A stretch of 32,431 nucleotides of DNA from contig PWWL01000234.1 in the NCBI GenBank assembly GCA_003561515.1, forward strand, positions 1 through 32,431, in the 5' to 3' direction. This DNA is from Balneolaceae bacterium. Lineage in GTDB: Bacteria > Bacteroidota > Rhodothermia > Balneolales > Balneolaceae. Positions 1-9,413 of this stretch are shown here, in pieces. Positions within the stretch are counted from its first letter, which is position 1. The number at the start of each line of letters is the position of its first letter. The notes below the pieces were generated by a model that did no database searches, had not been told where the DNA came from, and saw only the letters and a program-made list of their open reading frames with translations. Position numbers and translations under genes: made by a program.

Positions 1-1287
1 ATCGTCGGTTTGCTGTGCAAAATAGGACTCAGAAAACACCTCTGTGTACCAGTGCACGATAGAGAAAAAGCTTTCGCGCGGAAAACTGGGAGGGTTCATC
101 TGCATCAGCCGCTCGTCATATTCGTACTGTTTGCTAAATCCTGACTGGATTGACCCGCCGCTGAAGGTTCCCATTGGTCCCCGTTTCATTTGAATGATTC
201 CGCCAATCAGGTTTAAGTCACCCTTTGGACTGCCACTGTTGAAATTTTCAAGCCCAAAGGATTCATCAAGGGCCATAATCGAGGCATGGATATTCAAGTC
301 GCTACTGCCGTTGTCGAGGTGCGCATTTTGGTCAATAACTACACTTTTTTCACTTACGATGCCCAGAAGATCAGTGGAATTGGGATTGTCGAAGGGATTA
401 TCATTGTAAACAAGGTCTCCTGTAATGCGAATATCTTCAGTTGAGTGGACAGTATATTGTCCATCAATGGTGCCTTTAATTGAAATTTGGTGCTCAGAGG
501 AAATGACGCCGTTGTAAGGAACAAGGCTCACGGTGTATTCAGCTCCGCTGTCTGTTTCTCGTACATTTACTTGCTGGCCTGCCAGAAACTCAAGCTCTAC
601 TTCGGTATTAAAAGTGAGTCCATTACTTGAGCCGGCATTTCTGAGGTTGGCGAGTTCAAGCGACGAAGGGGGGTCCCTGGTTTCTGAATTAAAGTCGGCC
701 CCACCGAGAAACTGAGGGTCATTTGTCATACCGCTCCATCCACTCCACATTTGCGGGCTTGTAACAAAACCGTGAAAAGTAGGATCACCGGCGATGTTGT
801 ACTGCCCGTTAGTGTGTACAGGTCCAGAAAGAACGTCAGACCAGATAAAGAAAACATTCTGACCTCCCGGACTTAACTCTGAATCAGTGAAATACGAGTA
901 TTTTGAAAATGAGTCTTTTCTGAGATAAATCTGAGACCGAGCCAATTTGCCGTCATGAGATGCTACACCGTGCACAAGAAGGGTATATTCGTCCCATGAA
1001 GGAATTTCATTTGGTGGAATATCGCTGCTGTTCTGATTGAATACAGTAACATTCACAGAGGCGCCCATCAAATTATCACTGCTAAATCCGGCATTCCAAT
1101 TTTGGTCCAGTATGATTTCACGCATCGCATAGTCCATAGCGCTATTAACTGCATTTTCGGCATGCAATTCCGCATGGTGATTATATGTGCGTTCGGGAAT
1201 TATGGTTAGCCTGCCCTGCACACCTGTCTGAACCAGCCCAAATATGATGAACATGCCGCCAACCAGAAATAAAAGTGCTCGTCCCAT
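1..1287 (-). CDS. PilX/DUF4900-like membrane-anchored surface protein (3' end beyond window)
   Basis: The minus-strand frame is open from an ATG at 1287 to the window edge (429 codons, no stop), so the N-terminus is complete and the C-terminus missing. It begins MGRALLFLVGGMFIIFGLVQ, one N-terminal membrane segment with almost no cytoplasmic part, followed by a long polar, extracytoplasmic region with many NG, DN and GG turns. This architecture resembles PilX-like or DUF4900-type proteins of Bacteroidota, which are thought to be pilus or secretion-machine accessories; that assignment is from memory of the family and is tentative. It lies 26 bases after the 189-residue pilin-like gene and probably shares its transcript. 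The classical prepilin GFTLIE motif is absent. No catalytic motif was seen. Confidence 0.6.
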   Translation of the reverse strand, partial: MGRALLFLVGGMFIIFGLVQTGVQGRLTIIPERTYNHHAELHAENAVNSAMDYAMREIILDQNWNAGFSSDNLMGASVNVTVFNQNSSDIPPNEIPSWDEYTLLVHGVASHDGKLARSQIYLRKDSFSKYSYFTDSELSPGGQNVFFIWSDVLSGPVHTNGQYNIAGDPTFHGFVTSPQMWSGWSGMTNDPQFLGGADFNSETRDPPSSLELANLRNAGSSNGLTFNTEVELEFLAGQQVNVRETDSGAEYTVSLVPYNGVISSEHQISIKGTIDGQYTVHSTEDIRITGDLVYNDNPFDNPNSTDLLGIVSEKSVVIDQNAHLDNGSSDLNIHASIMALDESFGLENFNSGSPKGDLNLIGGIIQMKRGPMGTFSGGSIQSGFSKQYEYDERLMQMNPPSFPRESFFSIVHWYTEVFSESYFAQQTDD

Positions 1288-1313
1288 TTTCTATGTTGTA
1301 AGTTAGTTTTAGG

Positions 1314-1883
1314 TTAAAACATCATATTGCCGGGCCTGAAAAGCTTGCTCCAGCTCGAATTTGTAAAAAAGGGTGTACCGTCGGAGTTATTGCCAATGGG
1401 TTGAAGCGACTCAACTTCCAGCTCAATGCGAATGCTTCGAACCTGATTTTTATCACTTGTAGGAATAGTACCCTCCGGATCGCTAAAAGCAAATACTTCA
1501 AATCGCTTAACAGGAAAGTCGAACATGGTGTTATTGTCATCTTCGAATGGCCCTTGTCTGCGAAGCCCCTGTAATGATGGATTTGTGGGTATGTTGAAGT
1601 TATTTCCCGGCATGATTCGCCAGCTAATTACCCGATACTGCCCGTTAACGCGTGCTCTGAAACGGATATGATTGTCGCTGAAATTGAGAAGGTCAGCTCC
1701 ATCTCCAAGGCCAAGCCGGCGCATATCATTTGTGATAAGCTGGCGAAGGTTGTCGATCTGATTTTTTTCCATAATATTGGCAGTGAACTGATAGGAGTGC
1801 CTCATCACGTTGTTGTTCATGGTGAGGATAGATATCATCAGTAAGCCGCCTACGATAAAACTTATTGTGATTCCGATGTTCAT
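1314..1883 (-). CDS. Pilin/minor-pseudopilin-like membrane protein
   Basis: A 189-residue protein with one N-terminal membrane helix (MNIGITISFIVGGLLMISIL, about residues 4-21), then a helical stretch containing QIDNLRQLITNDMRRLG and a mostly beta, polar domain. This is the shape of PilW/GspJ-like minor pilins: hydrophobic stalk followed by a globular domain. The prepilin peptidase cleavage motif (G-F-T-L-x-E) is not present, so it may remain a membrane protein instead of being processed. It starts 13 bases after the stop of the upstream 137-residue gene and ends 26 bases before the next, so the three probably form one operon. Exact function is unknown. Confidence 0.6.
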   Translation of the reverse strand: MNIGITISFIVGGLLMISILTMNNNVMRHSYQFTANIMEKNQIDNLRQLITNDMRRLGLGDGADLLNFSDNHIRFRARVNGQYRVISWRIMPGNNFNIPTNPSLQGLRRQGPFEDDNNTMFDFPVKRFEVFAFSDPEGTIPTSDKNQVRSIRIELEVESLQPIGNNSDGTPFFTNSSWSKLFRPGNMMF

Positions 1884-1896
1884 AGTTTAGCTCAGG

Positions 1897-2310
1897 TTAG
1901 ATGAATGATTTACTGATGGATAGAACAATTGGCCTGCCATCTTCGCCGGTAGTCATAAAAACGCTGCTGATTTCAACCGATACTTCAAATGATGAAATAT
2001 CATCTGTATCAAAACTCCCCGGTGCAAGCGTCACATCAACATTAAATGGGATAGAACTTCCGGATTGCGTATCTGCCGTGAAGTTGACTACAGCGGGGAA
2101 GTCGGATGCAAACTGTTGTAAATCCGCAACCGAAGTGATTCGACGTACATCTTCAATCAGCTGTTGCCCAAGTGTAACCGCGTGGTAATCTACCTCGGCT
2201 CTTTCGCTCATAAGGTTATTCATGAGCATGGTTCTGTTAACTTCCAATGTGAGCGTGGAAAAAACGAGAATAGCGCCCATGAGAATGATGATGTCTGAAT
2301 AATCATTCAT
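1897..2310 (-). CDS. Small pilin-like membrane protein, first gene of a three-gene operon
   Basis: A 137-residue protein beginning MNDYSDIIILMGAILVFSTL, one membrane segment at about residues 8-24, followed by a helix (SERAEVDYHAVTLGQQLIED) and a beta-rich domain. The glutamate just after the hydrophobic stretch (LTLEVNR) recalls type IV pilins, but the usual glycine cleavage site is missing. All three minus-strand proteins here share this plan of short N-terminus, helix and polar domain, suggesting that they assemble together at the envelope. The upstream gap on the minus strand (2311-2732) should hold the operon promoter. The assignment rests on architecture only. Confidence 0.55.
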   Translation of the reverse strand: MNDYSDIIILMGAILVFSTLTLEVNRTMLMNNLMSERAEVDYHAVTLGQQLIEDVRRITSVADLQQFASDFPAVVNFTADTQSGSSIPFNVDVTLAPGSFDTDDISSFEVSVEISSVFMTTGEDGRPIVLSISKSFI

Positions 2311-2732
2311 TGCAGTGTCTCTATCTATTTATTATTGGGGTCATTTTTCTACTGCGTGTTGCCCGTTCTATAGCTTGCTTCATTAAAAGAGAAGCTATCG
2401 CGTAAAATGTTACAAAACTCAGGTAAACAAATTGGTTAAAATTATCAGACTATTTACTAATAATTTAAGCCTAATATTAGATTGGGATATACAAAAGGTC
2501 TTACACTTGTGATAAGTATAGTTCGCTCTAATTAAATCTGATAACTAAAGTTGTCAGCTTAAAAAAATTACAAGCCTTGAAACGGAGGTGTTTGAACCTT
2601 TTTTGGTGAGCTCGCTAAGAGAATGTATCGATCGGATAGCTTTGAGACCCCAAGGTGAGACAGAGTTTGCAAAGCTTTTGTGAGATTGTTGATATTAAGA
2701 TACTTGTGCTCCATCCTTTAACGGATCAAGAC
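2311..2732. other. Intergenic stretch with an inverted repeat
   Basis: This gene-free, AT-rich stretch is the probable promoter region of the pilin-like operon transcribed to the left. The one structure seen is an inverted repeat at 2370-2398 with arms ATAGCTT and AAGCTAT around a 15-base spacer. It has no T-tract on either strand, so it is more likely an operator or attenuator than a terminator. No coding signal or RNA gene was recognised. Confidence 0.4.
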
Positions 2733-3656
2733 TCAGTCAAAATAGGGTAATCTCCACCCGCGGGTGTTCATCTCAAGGCTATAAACGGCATTTGGTGAGG
2801 TTATGTAGAGTACATCCAGGTTTTCTTGGCCCCAGGTCATGTTAGTGATCTGGTGATCGAACCGGATCTGGTGGATTTGCCGGCCTTCAGCATCAAATAC
2901 AATGAATCCGTTCGGGCCCGTAGTATAAAGCCTGCCCTCCGTATCGGTAACCATGCCATCGGCACCGCCCAGTTCGCCCATGGCGCCCACGTTTGCAAAA
3001 CGGCGTGGATTTTCAATATCGCCGTTCTCAAGAACATCAAACCGAAGGATCTGGCCTGTTTCGGAATCGTTGATGTAGAGATACTGCTCATCGGGAGAGA
3101 AGACAATGCCGTTGGGCAGGGCGAATTCATCGTAAACCAGCGTGAGTGAACCGTCAAGGTTAATCCTGAACACGCCGCTGAAGTCGAGCTCGCGATCCTC
3201 ATCCGAAACGCCGAAGGGAGGGTCGGTGAAGTAAATAAGCCCGTCGGAACGCGCGGCGATGTCATTCGGGCTGTTCAGCCTCATACCGTTGTATTCTTCG
3301 GCTATCGGGTTTAATTCAAGATTCTCATTCACTTCCGAAACGCGTCCGGCATGCTGAGCCAGGAGAATGGTGCCATCGGGCCGTGCCGATATGCCGTTCG
3401 AGTTGCCGCTCGGCTCAATGTATACTTCAGATTCGGAGCTGCCCGGTGTCCATTTATAGACGATGCTTGCCGGAATGTCACTGAAGATCAGGTAGCCATC
3501 CGGATGCCAGTATGGCCCCTCTGTAAAGCGAAAGCCATCGGTAACCACTTCCGGGTCGCCCGCAACCGGTTCAATTAAGTCGCCGCAGGCAAGGAGAGTA
3601 AGTGAAAATAGAATAAAAAAAACCGCAGCGATTGAAATTGAGTACAGTGATTTCAT
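2733..3656 (-). CDS. SMP-30/gluconolactonase/LRE family lipoprotein
   Basis: A 307-residue beta-propeller of the SMP-30/gluconolactonase family, which hydrolyses sugar lactones or related esters using one bound divalent metal. Family landmarks occur in order: FTEGPYWHPDGYLIFSDI (metal-binding Glu), NSPNDIAARSDGLIYFTDPP (metal-binding Asn region), LPNGIVFSPDEQYLYINDSE and GGADGMVTDTEGRLYTTGPN (catalytic Asp region). The N-terminus is a lipoprotein signal with lipobox LLAC (Cys24), so the enzyme is probably anchored in the periplasm or outer membrane. It stands alone between the pilin-like operon and the phosphodiesterase gene, with over 300 bases on each side. The substrate cannot be told from sequence. 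Confidence 0.85.
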   Translation of the reverse strand: MKSLYSISIAAVFFILFSLTLLACGDLIEPVAGDPEVVTDGFRFTEGPYWHPDGYLIFSDIPASIVYKWTPGSSESEVYIEPSGNSNGISARPDGTILLAQHAGRVSEVNENLELNPIAEEYNGMRLNSPNDIAARSDGLIYFTDPPFGVSDEDRELDFSGVFRINLDGSLTLVYDEFALPNGIVFSPDEQYLYINDSETGQILRFDVLENGDIENPRRFANVGAMGELGGADGMVTDTEGRLYTTGPNGFIVFDAEGRQIHQIRFDHQITNMTWGQENLDVLYITSPNAVYSLEMNTRGWRLPYFD

Positions 3657-3976
3657 AGAAACAGGTTTTGTTTATTAAGAGGGGGCAGGTTATTCAGCAA
3701 TGTGAAGAATTTTTATGATGAATGAAAAACCTGTTTTGAAATAATTGGAGGAATCGGGAAATCCCGACGCTGAAAGCGTCAAAGAACACAGCCCGGGGCA
3801 ACACCCCGGGTTTGGTGCAGACGACATTTTAATCCCCAGGCGAGATTTATATCAACGCCTATAAGCTAACCGAGGGTTTGAAGGGAAAACCCATCAACAA
3901 ATAAAATCCCGGGATACTCATTCTTATAGTCTGAATCTCCAATCAAATTTCGACCTCTCTTTAACTTCACCGCTCA
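3657..3976. repeat. Intergenic region with a cluster of GC-rich hairpins (REP-like)
   Basis: Between the lactonase start and the phosphodiesterase stop there is a run of close hairpins: CGGG-aaat-CCCG near 3755-3766, GACGCT-gaaa-GCGTC near 3765-3780, and CCCGGGG-caaca-CCCCGGG at about 3792-3810, followed by a conserved-looking tail to about 3860. From memory, sequences of the form 'GCTGAAAGCGTC ... GCCCGGGGCAACxCCCCGGG' are dispersed palindromic repeats in several phyla, including Bacteroidota. It could also act as a terminator for the phosphodiesterase gene. No gene is present. Confidence 0.5.
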
Positions 3977-5893
3977 TCATCCTTCATCAACATCCCCCAT
4001 CAAAACGCTTCGGCCATCAATCACAATGAAACCGAATCGAAGTAAAAGCCTTTGGGGGCGTGTTAATTCACTCATTTCCCTAATAATGGAACCTGCCAGT
4101 ACCGGCTCATCCGTGATAAGGCCGGCCGCCCCGTTTTCAATAGCCCGCACCATGTCACCTGCATCGTTAACGGTCCAGGCATAAACCGGACGCCCTCGTT
4201 CGGCATAGGCAGATACAAGCGGCGGGGTTACGTTTTGATGGAAAATGGCCAGGAAGTCAACGGGAAGACGCACCAGGTCGCCGGCTGCAACTGCCGAGGT
4301 GTAGCCGATTGCAAAATCGGGGGCAATCTCAGCCACCTGCTGAACCGCAGCCATCGACAACGACATGATAAGCACCTGGTCTGTCATGCCATGCTCCCGT
4401 ACGATACGGATCGTCTCCTCTGCCAGTTCCGGATAGAATCCGTAATACTTCAGCTCAATGAGAAGCTGAATCCGGTTTCTTGAGGCCTCAAGATATTCGG
4501 CAAGCGTGGGGATGCCGATTTTTTCAGGCGGCAGATCCTGATCCGTAATAAGGAGCAGCTCAGATATTTCATCATAATTTACATCGGCGATTCTGCGTGG
4601 ATCGCCGGCAACACGCATCAGGTCGGCATCATGCAATAAAACAACGGTGCCGTCGGCGGTCATCTGAACATCAATTTCGGCCATATCGGCCCCAACGGCT
4701 ATCGAATTCTCCAGGGCTGCTATGGAGTTCTCGGGCGCACCCAGGGCATTGGCGCGGTGCGCAATGTTGAGAACCTGCCTCTCTTCCACGGTTCTGCCGG
4801 TAATGAAGTAGCTCATGGCCACGCCGCCAGCCAGCACAATGAGAACCAGGGAGGCGAGACGAACCGGTTTGGTCCACCAGGTGAGCAGGCTGATGGTTTT
4901 ACGGGTTAGCCGCATCAGCCCCGGAATGTCCTGTTCGAGCGCCGGGCGGGAGTAGCTGTAATAGAATTTGGTGATAATTACCGAGATCATTGAAAACCCG
5001 AGGAAGGAGATCACCGTGCCAAAACCGAGCGAAAGGAACAGGTACGTGCCCATGATGAAGGAAACCGTGCGAAGTGAATCGAGCGAGGTTTGCAGCCAGC
5101 CCGTGAGGTGATAGAAAGAAAAGAGCAGCACGGCATCCGACAGCAGCCTGAACACAAACCAGATTGCGGCGGCCATGGCCACAGCCTTTATCAGCTGCAG
5201 TGTTTTGTTCATTGGAGCCTCCCATACCTCGCGAAGGGCCTCAAGGATGGTTTTCTTACCGTCGAGATATGCGGGCAGCGCCGGCAGCGCACAGGCAGCG
5301 GTAACAATGGCGAACAGCGACCAGGCTCCGCTCCAGACCACCGCCCACGTGATTGCCGTGTACCATTCGGGTGGGGTGGTGATAATGTAATAGTTGATGT
5401 CGAACTCTGCGAGCCAGATCAGGTAAATAGCGCCGAGCCCCATAACCAGCGGCAGCAGCAACAGCACGGCTCCGGCAATGGTAACAGCGCATAGCTTGAT
5501 GAGGATATGGACCCTCGGAGCAATATGGAGGGCGGTTTCCTTTACCGATACGTCTCTGCCAAGCAGGTGATCGGTTACAATCTGAAACAGGCCGGAATAG
5601 CGCACAACAAGCCCGGTAAGCGTGATCAGTATCACAATAAAAATGTAGGTAAAGCCCGCGGGAGACAAGAACCAGGTGTACAGCTCTTCATTTCCTACAA
5701 TTACCCGGTCGCCCCGGAATATGCCCCGGTCGAGCAGTGCAATGAGAAAGGGCACAAAAACAGCTGTAAAGATCGCATAAACAAGGATAGTCCATCCAGC
5801 CATCGGTTTCCATAACAACACTACCGATCGCCAAGACGAACGGAACAGCGGATTGAACAGAATTTCGGAAATACGTTTGATTAAGGAATTCAC
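3977..5893 (-). CDS. Membrane-anchored glycerophosphodiester phosphodiesterase
   Basis: A 638-residue protein in two parts. Residues 1 to about 365 form a polytopic membrane domain of the type fused to some glycerophosphoryl diester phosphodiesterases, with about eight hydrophobic helices. From about residue 378 follows a GDPD catalytic TIM barrel: [20 protein letters not shown] supplies the catalytic His-Arg and the Glu-Asn, [12 protein letters not shown] the metal-binding Glu and Asp, LLHDADLMR the second catalytic His, and LIELKYYG the further Glu/Lys. It hydrolyses glycerophosphodiesters to glycerol-3-phosphate and an alcohol. It is transcribed divergently from the ferredoxin gene across a very short gap. 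No neighbour forms an obvious phospholipid pathway with it, apart from the PLD-family gene 680 bases away. Confidence 0.88.
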   Translation of the reverse strand: MNSLIKRISEILFNPLFRSSWRSVVLLWKPMAGWTILVYAIFTAVFVPFLIALLDRGIFRGDRVIVGNEELYTWFLSPAGFTYIFIVILITLTGLVVRYSGLFQIVTDHLLGRDVSVKETALHIAPRVHILIKLCAVTIAGAVLLLLPLVMGLGAIYLIWLAEFDINYYIITTPPEWYTAITWAVVWSGAWSLFAIVTAACALPALPAYLDGKKTILEALREVWEAPMNKTLQLIKAVAMAAAIWFVFRLLSDAVLLFSFYHLTGWLQTSLDSLRTVSFIMGTYLFLSLGFGTVISFLGFSMISVIITKFYYSYSRPALEQDIPGLMRLTRKTISLLTWWTKPVRLASLVLIVLAGGVAMSYFITGRTVEERQVLNIAHRANALGAPENSIAALENSIAVGADMAEIDVQMTADGTVVLLHDADLMRVAGDPRRIADVNYDEISELLLITDQDLPPEKIGIPTLAEYLEASRNRIQLLIELKYYGFYPELAEETIRIVREHGMTDQVLIMSLSMAAVQQVAEIAPDFAIGYTSAVAAGDLVRLPVDFLAIFHQNVTPPLVSAYAERGRPVYAWTVNDAGDMVRAIENGAAGLITDEPVLAGSIIREMSELTRPQRLLLRFGFIVIDGRSVLMGDVDEG

Positions 5894-5950
5894 GGATGTT
5901 TCAAAATGAAATCGTACTATTTGGCTGAGAATTTGAATAGAAAGAAATCA

Positions 5951-6343
5951 ATGAATAAGAAAAGCATCAAACGCCTTAAAAAGAAATCTGAAAAGCTCCA
6001 CATTGAGTCCGTGAATCGCCACATCTTTCTCTGTGCCGACCAAACCAAACCGAAATGCTGCAAACATGAAGCGGGAGTGGAGTCGTGGCAATTCCTCAAG
6101 AAAAGGCTCAGGGAGCTGAATATTGACGGTGAAAACGGCGTGTACCGCACCAAGGCGAACTGCCTGCGCGTGTGTAAGCGAGGGCCCATTGCCGTGGTCT
6201 ATCCCGAGGGTACCTGGTATCACTCCTGCAAACCTGACGTGCTTGAGCTCATCATTCAGCAGCACCTGATTGGCGGAAAACCGGTGGAAGAATATGCTTT
6301 TGCGAAGAATGAGCTGAAAGGGGGAGAGAATCCCGATGTTTAG
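5951..6343 (+). CDS. Thioredoxin-like [2Fe-2S] ferredoxin domain protein
   Basis: A 130-residue protein of the stand-alone thioredoxin-like [2Fe-2S] ferredoxin family. Four cysteine positions fit the cluster: an N-terminal pair in [14 protein letters not shown] and a second pair in [12 protein letters not shown], with the family's PEGTWYHSC segment (another Cys) after. I prefer the ATG at 5951 ([12 protein letters not shown]) over the in-frame ATG at 5906 because homologues begin near this basic stretch and a purine-rich AGAAAG lies just before it; the longer form would place a start 12 bases from the divergent phosphodiesterase gene. The likely role is electron transfer; the partner is unknown. 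Confidence 0.8.
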   Translation: MNKKSIKRLKKKSEKLHIESVNRHIFLCADQTKPKCCKHEAGVESWQFLKKRLRELNIDGENGVYRTKANCLRVCKRGPIAVVYPEGTWYHSCKPDVLELIIQQHLIGGKPVEEYAFAKNELKGGENPDV

Positions 6344-6574
6344 CGACGAGGCCTCTGCCTGCTGAGCATCAGCTCGGGCGGGGATGATCCTTTGAGCGTT
6401 GATTTAACTCAGATATTCAATAGTAGAGTAAAAACTCATTACTTTTCAACCCCTGCTATCCTCTTCTGCCACTGAGATCCGTTAGGAAAAAAGGTGTAAC
6501 TCTTCAATAAATTCTTTTGTCTAACTCAGGATAATTAATTTTCATGCACCTGAGGACAGAAAGGTTCAAAAGAT

Positions 6575-8071
6575 ATGCGCAGATACAAATTTCCACCTCG
6601 TAAACACCGGCCTGTAACCAACGTGCTGAGTGATGAAGAGGCGGTACAAACCCAGATTGGGAAGGAGGTTCGTGAACGGCTGCTCAGTCACCCCGGAGAA
6701 AGCGGAGTCCATCCGCTGCAGAATGCCCATGATGCGTTTGCGGCAAGAGCCCTTCTGGCGCAGACTGCGGAAAAGACGCTCGATGTGCAGTACTACATCT
6801 GGAAAAATGATCTTACGGGAACCCTGCTGCTGAAAAAACTTCTGGACGCGGCCGACCGGGGTGTGAGAGTGCGTCTTTTACTGGATGATAACGGAATCCC
6901 GGGTATGGACCGGGATCTTGCTGCTATGAATATGCGTGCAAACATTGAAGTGCGGATATTCAATCCATTCAGGACCAGAAAGCCGAAGTCGCTCGGGTTT
7001 ATCACAGATTTCAGAAGGCTGAATAGGCGCATGCATAACAAATCGTTTATTGCGGACAACCGTGCGGCTATTGTGGGCGGGCGCAATATTGGTGATGAAT
7101 ATTTCGGTGCCGGCTCGGGCTTGTTGTATGCCGATCTGGACGTTCTGCTGATCGGTGCTATTGTGAAGGATATCTCTGAGGATTTTGACCGGTACTGGAA
7201 CAGCTCTCCATCCCTGCCGGTCAGCCACATCATCAGAAAAACGCTCACCAAATGGGCCCAAAAACTTGTTGAGAAAACCACAGCGATAGAGAACAATCCG
7301 GATGCTTTCGGGTATATCAATGCAATTCGGTATTCAAATTTTATCCAGGATCTGTTCAAAGAGAATCTGAGAATGGAATGGGCAATCGTGCATCTTGTCA
7401 GCGATGACCCCTACAAGGTGCTCGACAAAAACAAATCGGACGGCCTCCTTACCCATCAGATACAGCGGATCACCGGGTGGCCTGAATATGAACTGGATCT
7501 GGTGTCTCCCTATTTTGTGCCTACCAAGGCCGGAGTGCGCCTGTTTACACAGATGACCGCGAACGGGATTGCAGTCAGAATCCTGACCAATTCACTGGAA
7601 GCCACCGACGTAAAAGTGGTGCATGCAGGTTATGAGAAACGTCGAGTGGCCTTATTAGAAGCGGGAGTTCGGCTTTTTGAACTCAAACGCATCACACAGG
7701 ATACCAACTTCCGGAAAATGGCCGGTCCGTTTGGAGCATCCGGGTCGAGCCTTCATGCCAAAACGTTTTCGGTTGATCGAAAAAAGGTATTTGTGGGTTC
7801 GTTTAATTTTGATCCGCGTTCATTCAACCTGAACACCGAAATGGGGGTCTTGATTGAAAGTGAGGCGCTTGCAGAAAAGATTCATCAGATCTTTGATGTG
7901 CGTGTTCCCGGCAATGCTTACGATGTGCAGCTCGATGCGAATGGAAAGCTGACATGGCACGACCGGTCAGGCAACGAACTCGTAGTTCATCGTAAAGAGC
8001 CTGAGACCGGTTTGTTGATGAGGGGTTATATCCGGCTGTTGCAAAAATTGCCCATAGAATGGTTGTTGTAG
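6575..8071 (+). CDS. Phospholipase D-like / cardiolipin synthase-type phosphatidyltransferase
   Basis: A 498-residue protein with two HKD motifs (HxKx4D), the signature of the PLD superfamily: His154-Lys156-Asp161 in RMHNKSFIADNRAAIVGGRN and His394-Lys396-Asp401 in SSLHAKTFSVDRKKVFVGSF. The two halves each supply one motif to a single active site that forms a phospho-histidine intermediate. Length and layout suit cardiolipin synthase or a secreted-like PLD of Gram-negative bacteria. No N-terminal membrane segments are visible, unlike typical cardiolipin synthase ClsA, so a ClsB/ClsC or YmdC-like enzyme is more likely. The start is supported by AGAAAGG about ten bases upstream. It probably acts on membrane phospholipids; the substrate is inferred. 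Confidence 0.85.
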   Translation: MRRYKFPPRKHRPVTNVLSDEEAVQTQIGKEVRERLLSHPGESGVHPLQNAHDAFAARALLAQTAEKTLDVQYYIWKNDLTGTLLLKKLLDAADRGVRVRLLLDDNGIPGMDRDLAAMNMRANIEVRIFNPFRTRKPKSLGFITDFRRLNRRMHNKSFIADNRAAIVGGRNIGDEYFGAGSGLLYADLDVLLIGAIVKDISEDFDRYWNSSPSLPVSHIIRKTLTKWAQKLVEKTTAIENNPDAFGYINAIRYSNFIQDLFKENLRMEWAIVHLVSDDPYKVLDKNKSDGLLTHQIQRITGWPEYELDLVSPYFVPTKAGVRLFTQMTANGIAVRILTNSLEATDVKVVHAGYEKRRVALLEAGVRLFELKRITQDTNFRKMAGPFGASGSSLHAKTFSVDRKKVFVGSFNFDPRSFNLNTEMGVLIESEALAEKIHQIFDVRVPGNAYDVQLDANGKLTWHDRSGNELVVHRKEPETGLLMRGYIRLLQKLPIEWLL

Positions 8072-8189
8072 GTTGTTTTCATAAAGTGGGAATTTGATAG
8101 AACAATGAAAGTCTGCCTTTCTAATGGGCTCTATCGGACTTGAATTCCCGGTATCGTTCAATCAATTCACCATATGAATCGTCAATGCC

Positions 8190-8372
8190 GCAGGCATGTT
8201 TCATATCGTAACCCCGGAATGGGAACCGTGGCGTCGATGCCCGTTGATGGGCCTTCCCGGCAACCCCTCGGTTTGGTTATGGGCGTTGATCCGGTTTTCG
8301 CCTCGGGGTTAGGGGGGATGGCGCTTTCGATTTGCTACCGACCAAACATTTCTCCGAAACGTATTCAATTGC
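8190..8372. repeat. Structured repeat, unit 1
   Basis: First copy of the repeat. It shares GTAACCCC at its left side, ATGCCCGTTGATGGG, AACCCCTCGGTTTGGTT, GTTTTCGCCTCGGGGTTA and a right end GCTTTCGATTTGCTACCGAC-CAAACATTTC with unit 3. The left GTAACCCC and the internal GGGGTTA can pair, enclosing smaller hairpins (GCCC-gttgat-GGGC). The final 140 bases match unit 3 at roughly nine positions in ten by eye. Confidence 0.6.
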
Positions 8373-8466
8373 GCAGATGGGAATTTTTTGGAATGTATGA
8401 GATCCGGCAGAAGCAATACGACGATGTACTCAAATGAATATCAAATGTTTGAAATTCAGATTACCG

Positions 8467-8690
8467 TAGGCGTGTCTCATCATGTAACCCCAGGCGATTT
8501 TTGCCTGGTAAAACAAGCCCGGGGTAAGGGCGACAAAGCCTCCACCTGCGGGCGGGATCTGCGGAAAAGCACGGAATTGGAGACGTGGGGGCCATGCCCG
8601 ATAATTGGCTTTCCCGTCAACCCCTCTGTGCGGATCACGGCGTTGATATGAATTCGGGCTCGGGGTTTATGAATTTGTATTGAATTCCAT
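8467..8690. repeat. Structured repeat, unit 2 (divergent)
   Basis: Second, more diverged copy. The left end (AGGCGTGTCTCAT, then GTAACCCC) matches unit 1 (AGGCATGTTTCAT, then GTAACCCC), and the middle (CCTCCACCTGCGGGCGGGAT, then GGCTTTCCCGTCAACCCCTC) matches unit 3. It carries an additional perfect hairpin CCAGGC-gattttt-GCCTGG and ends in CTCGGGGTTTATG. It lacks the 3' block GCTTTCGATTTGCTACC found in the other two units. Confidence 0.5.
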
Positions 8691-8844
8691 TTCTACAAAC
8701 CGGAGGCTCCTCCAGAGCCGAGCGATTTGTTCTAAATCGGGGGGATTTATATACGAGGGCCCACTTGGTAGTTAAGCCCACTCTGCAGGCCTTGTCATGG
8801 ATACGTTCCGGCTGGAACGTCTGGTCGGTAGCACCAGCAGTGCG

Positions 8845-9070
8845 AGAGCCCCCACCTCCGGCCGGGATTTGTGGAAAACCACGAAATGATATTGCGGAGG
8901 TTGTTCACGGAGCCCAAGAATGGTAGCCGTGGTGGACATGCCCGTTGATGGGCTTTCCCGTGAACCCCTCGGTTTGGTAGTGGGCGCTGATCTAGTTTTC
9001 GCCTCGGGGTTACGGGGGGCTGCGCTTTCGATTTGCTACCGACCAAACGTTTCTCCGAAACGTATCCAAT
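8845..9070. repeat. Structured repeat, unit 3
   Basis: Third copy. It begins CCCCCACCTCCGGCCGGGAT, like the middle of unit 2, and continues through ATGCCCGTTGATGGGCTTTC and GTTTTCGCCTCGGGGTTAC to the end block shared with unit 1. Its 3' end contains a perfect stem-loop ACGTTTC-tcc-GAAACGT at 9047-9063, which is broken by one change in unit 1. The minus-strand open frame across this copy is a by-product of the repeat. Confidence 0.6.
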
Positions 9071-9413
9071 TATTACCTTAACGCGTTGAGCGGTTGAACT
9101 AATAAGTAACATTGAAGCGTCTGTAGCGAAGCGAAAGTCCTTCAATCGTTACGAGTTCGTTGGCAAATAGACGCTTAAAGGGCCTACGGATGCTTTAAAG
9201 TCTTTCAACCACTAAACACGTTACCTTAATTCTGCAGATCAAGATAAAATATGTATATAAGGCTGTTGGTGTCCCGATGCGGCCGTCAGGAGTAATGGTG
9301 ACTTTATTTGTTTTTGTATTTTATCCAGTCCTAACAAAAGGGCACGAAGCTTCGGGGTCAGGAACTTCCTGTAGCGAACTCACATTCACTACATAACGAT
9401 TTGTACAGAAACC

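Larger units (their letters stand above)
8072..9413. other. 1.3-kb gene-free stretch of degenerate structured repeats
   Basis: No convincing gene is seen. Short open frames here lie inside repeats and lack start-site support. The stretch holds three degenerate copies of one repeat unit (entered separately) and several hairpins, for example ACGTTCC-ggct-GGAACGT at 8803-8820 and CCAGGC-gattttt-GCCTGG near 8488-8506. From about 9070 to 9413 the sequence is AT-richer with no recognisable structure, and probably includes the promoter of the oxidoreductase gene. The region could be a decayed mobile or cassette region, or a site of structured RNA. Confidence 0.5.

Noticed and set aside
194-715. Plus-strand open frames of 60-71 codons near the window start
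   Set aside because: They lie opposite the continuous minus-strand PilX-like frame that covers 1-1287.
8174-8651. Two 87-codon open frames (MNRQCRRHVSYRN and MECMRSGRSNTT)
   Set aside because: Both run across degenerate structured repeats; coding is possible for the shared peptide but not supported by starts, length or domain.
8795-9145. 116-codon minus-strand open frame
   Set aside because: Falls within repeat unit 3 and has no recognisable protein features.
8072-9413. CRISPR array in the repeat-rich gap
   Set aside because: There are only three divergent copies of over 180 bases with unequal spacing; CRISPR repeats are short, near identical and regularly spaced. No cas gene is nearby.
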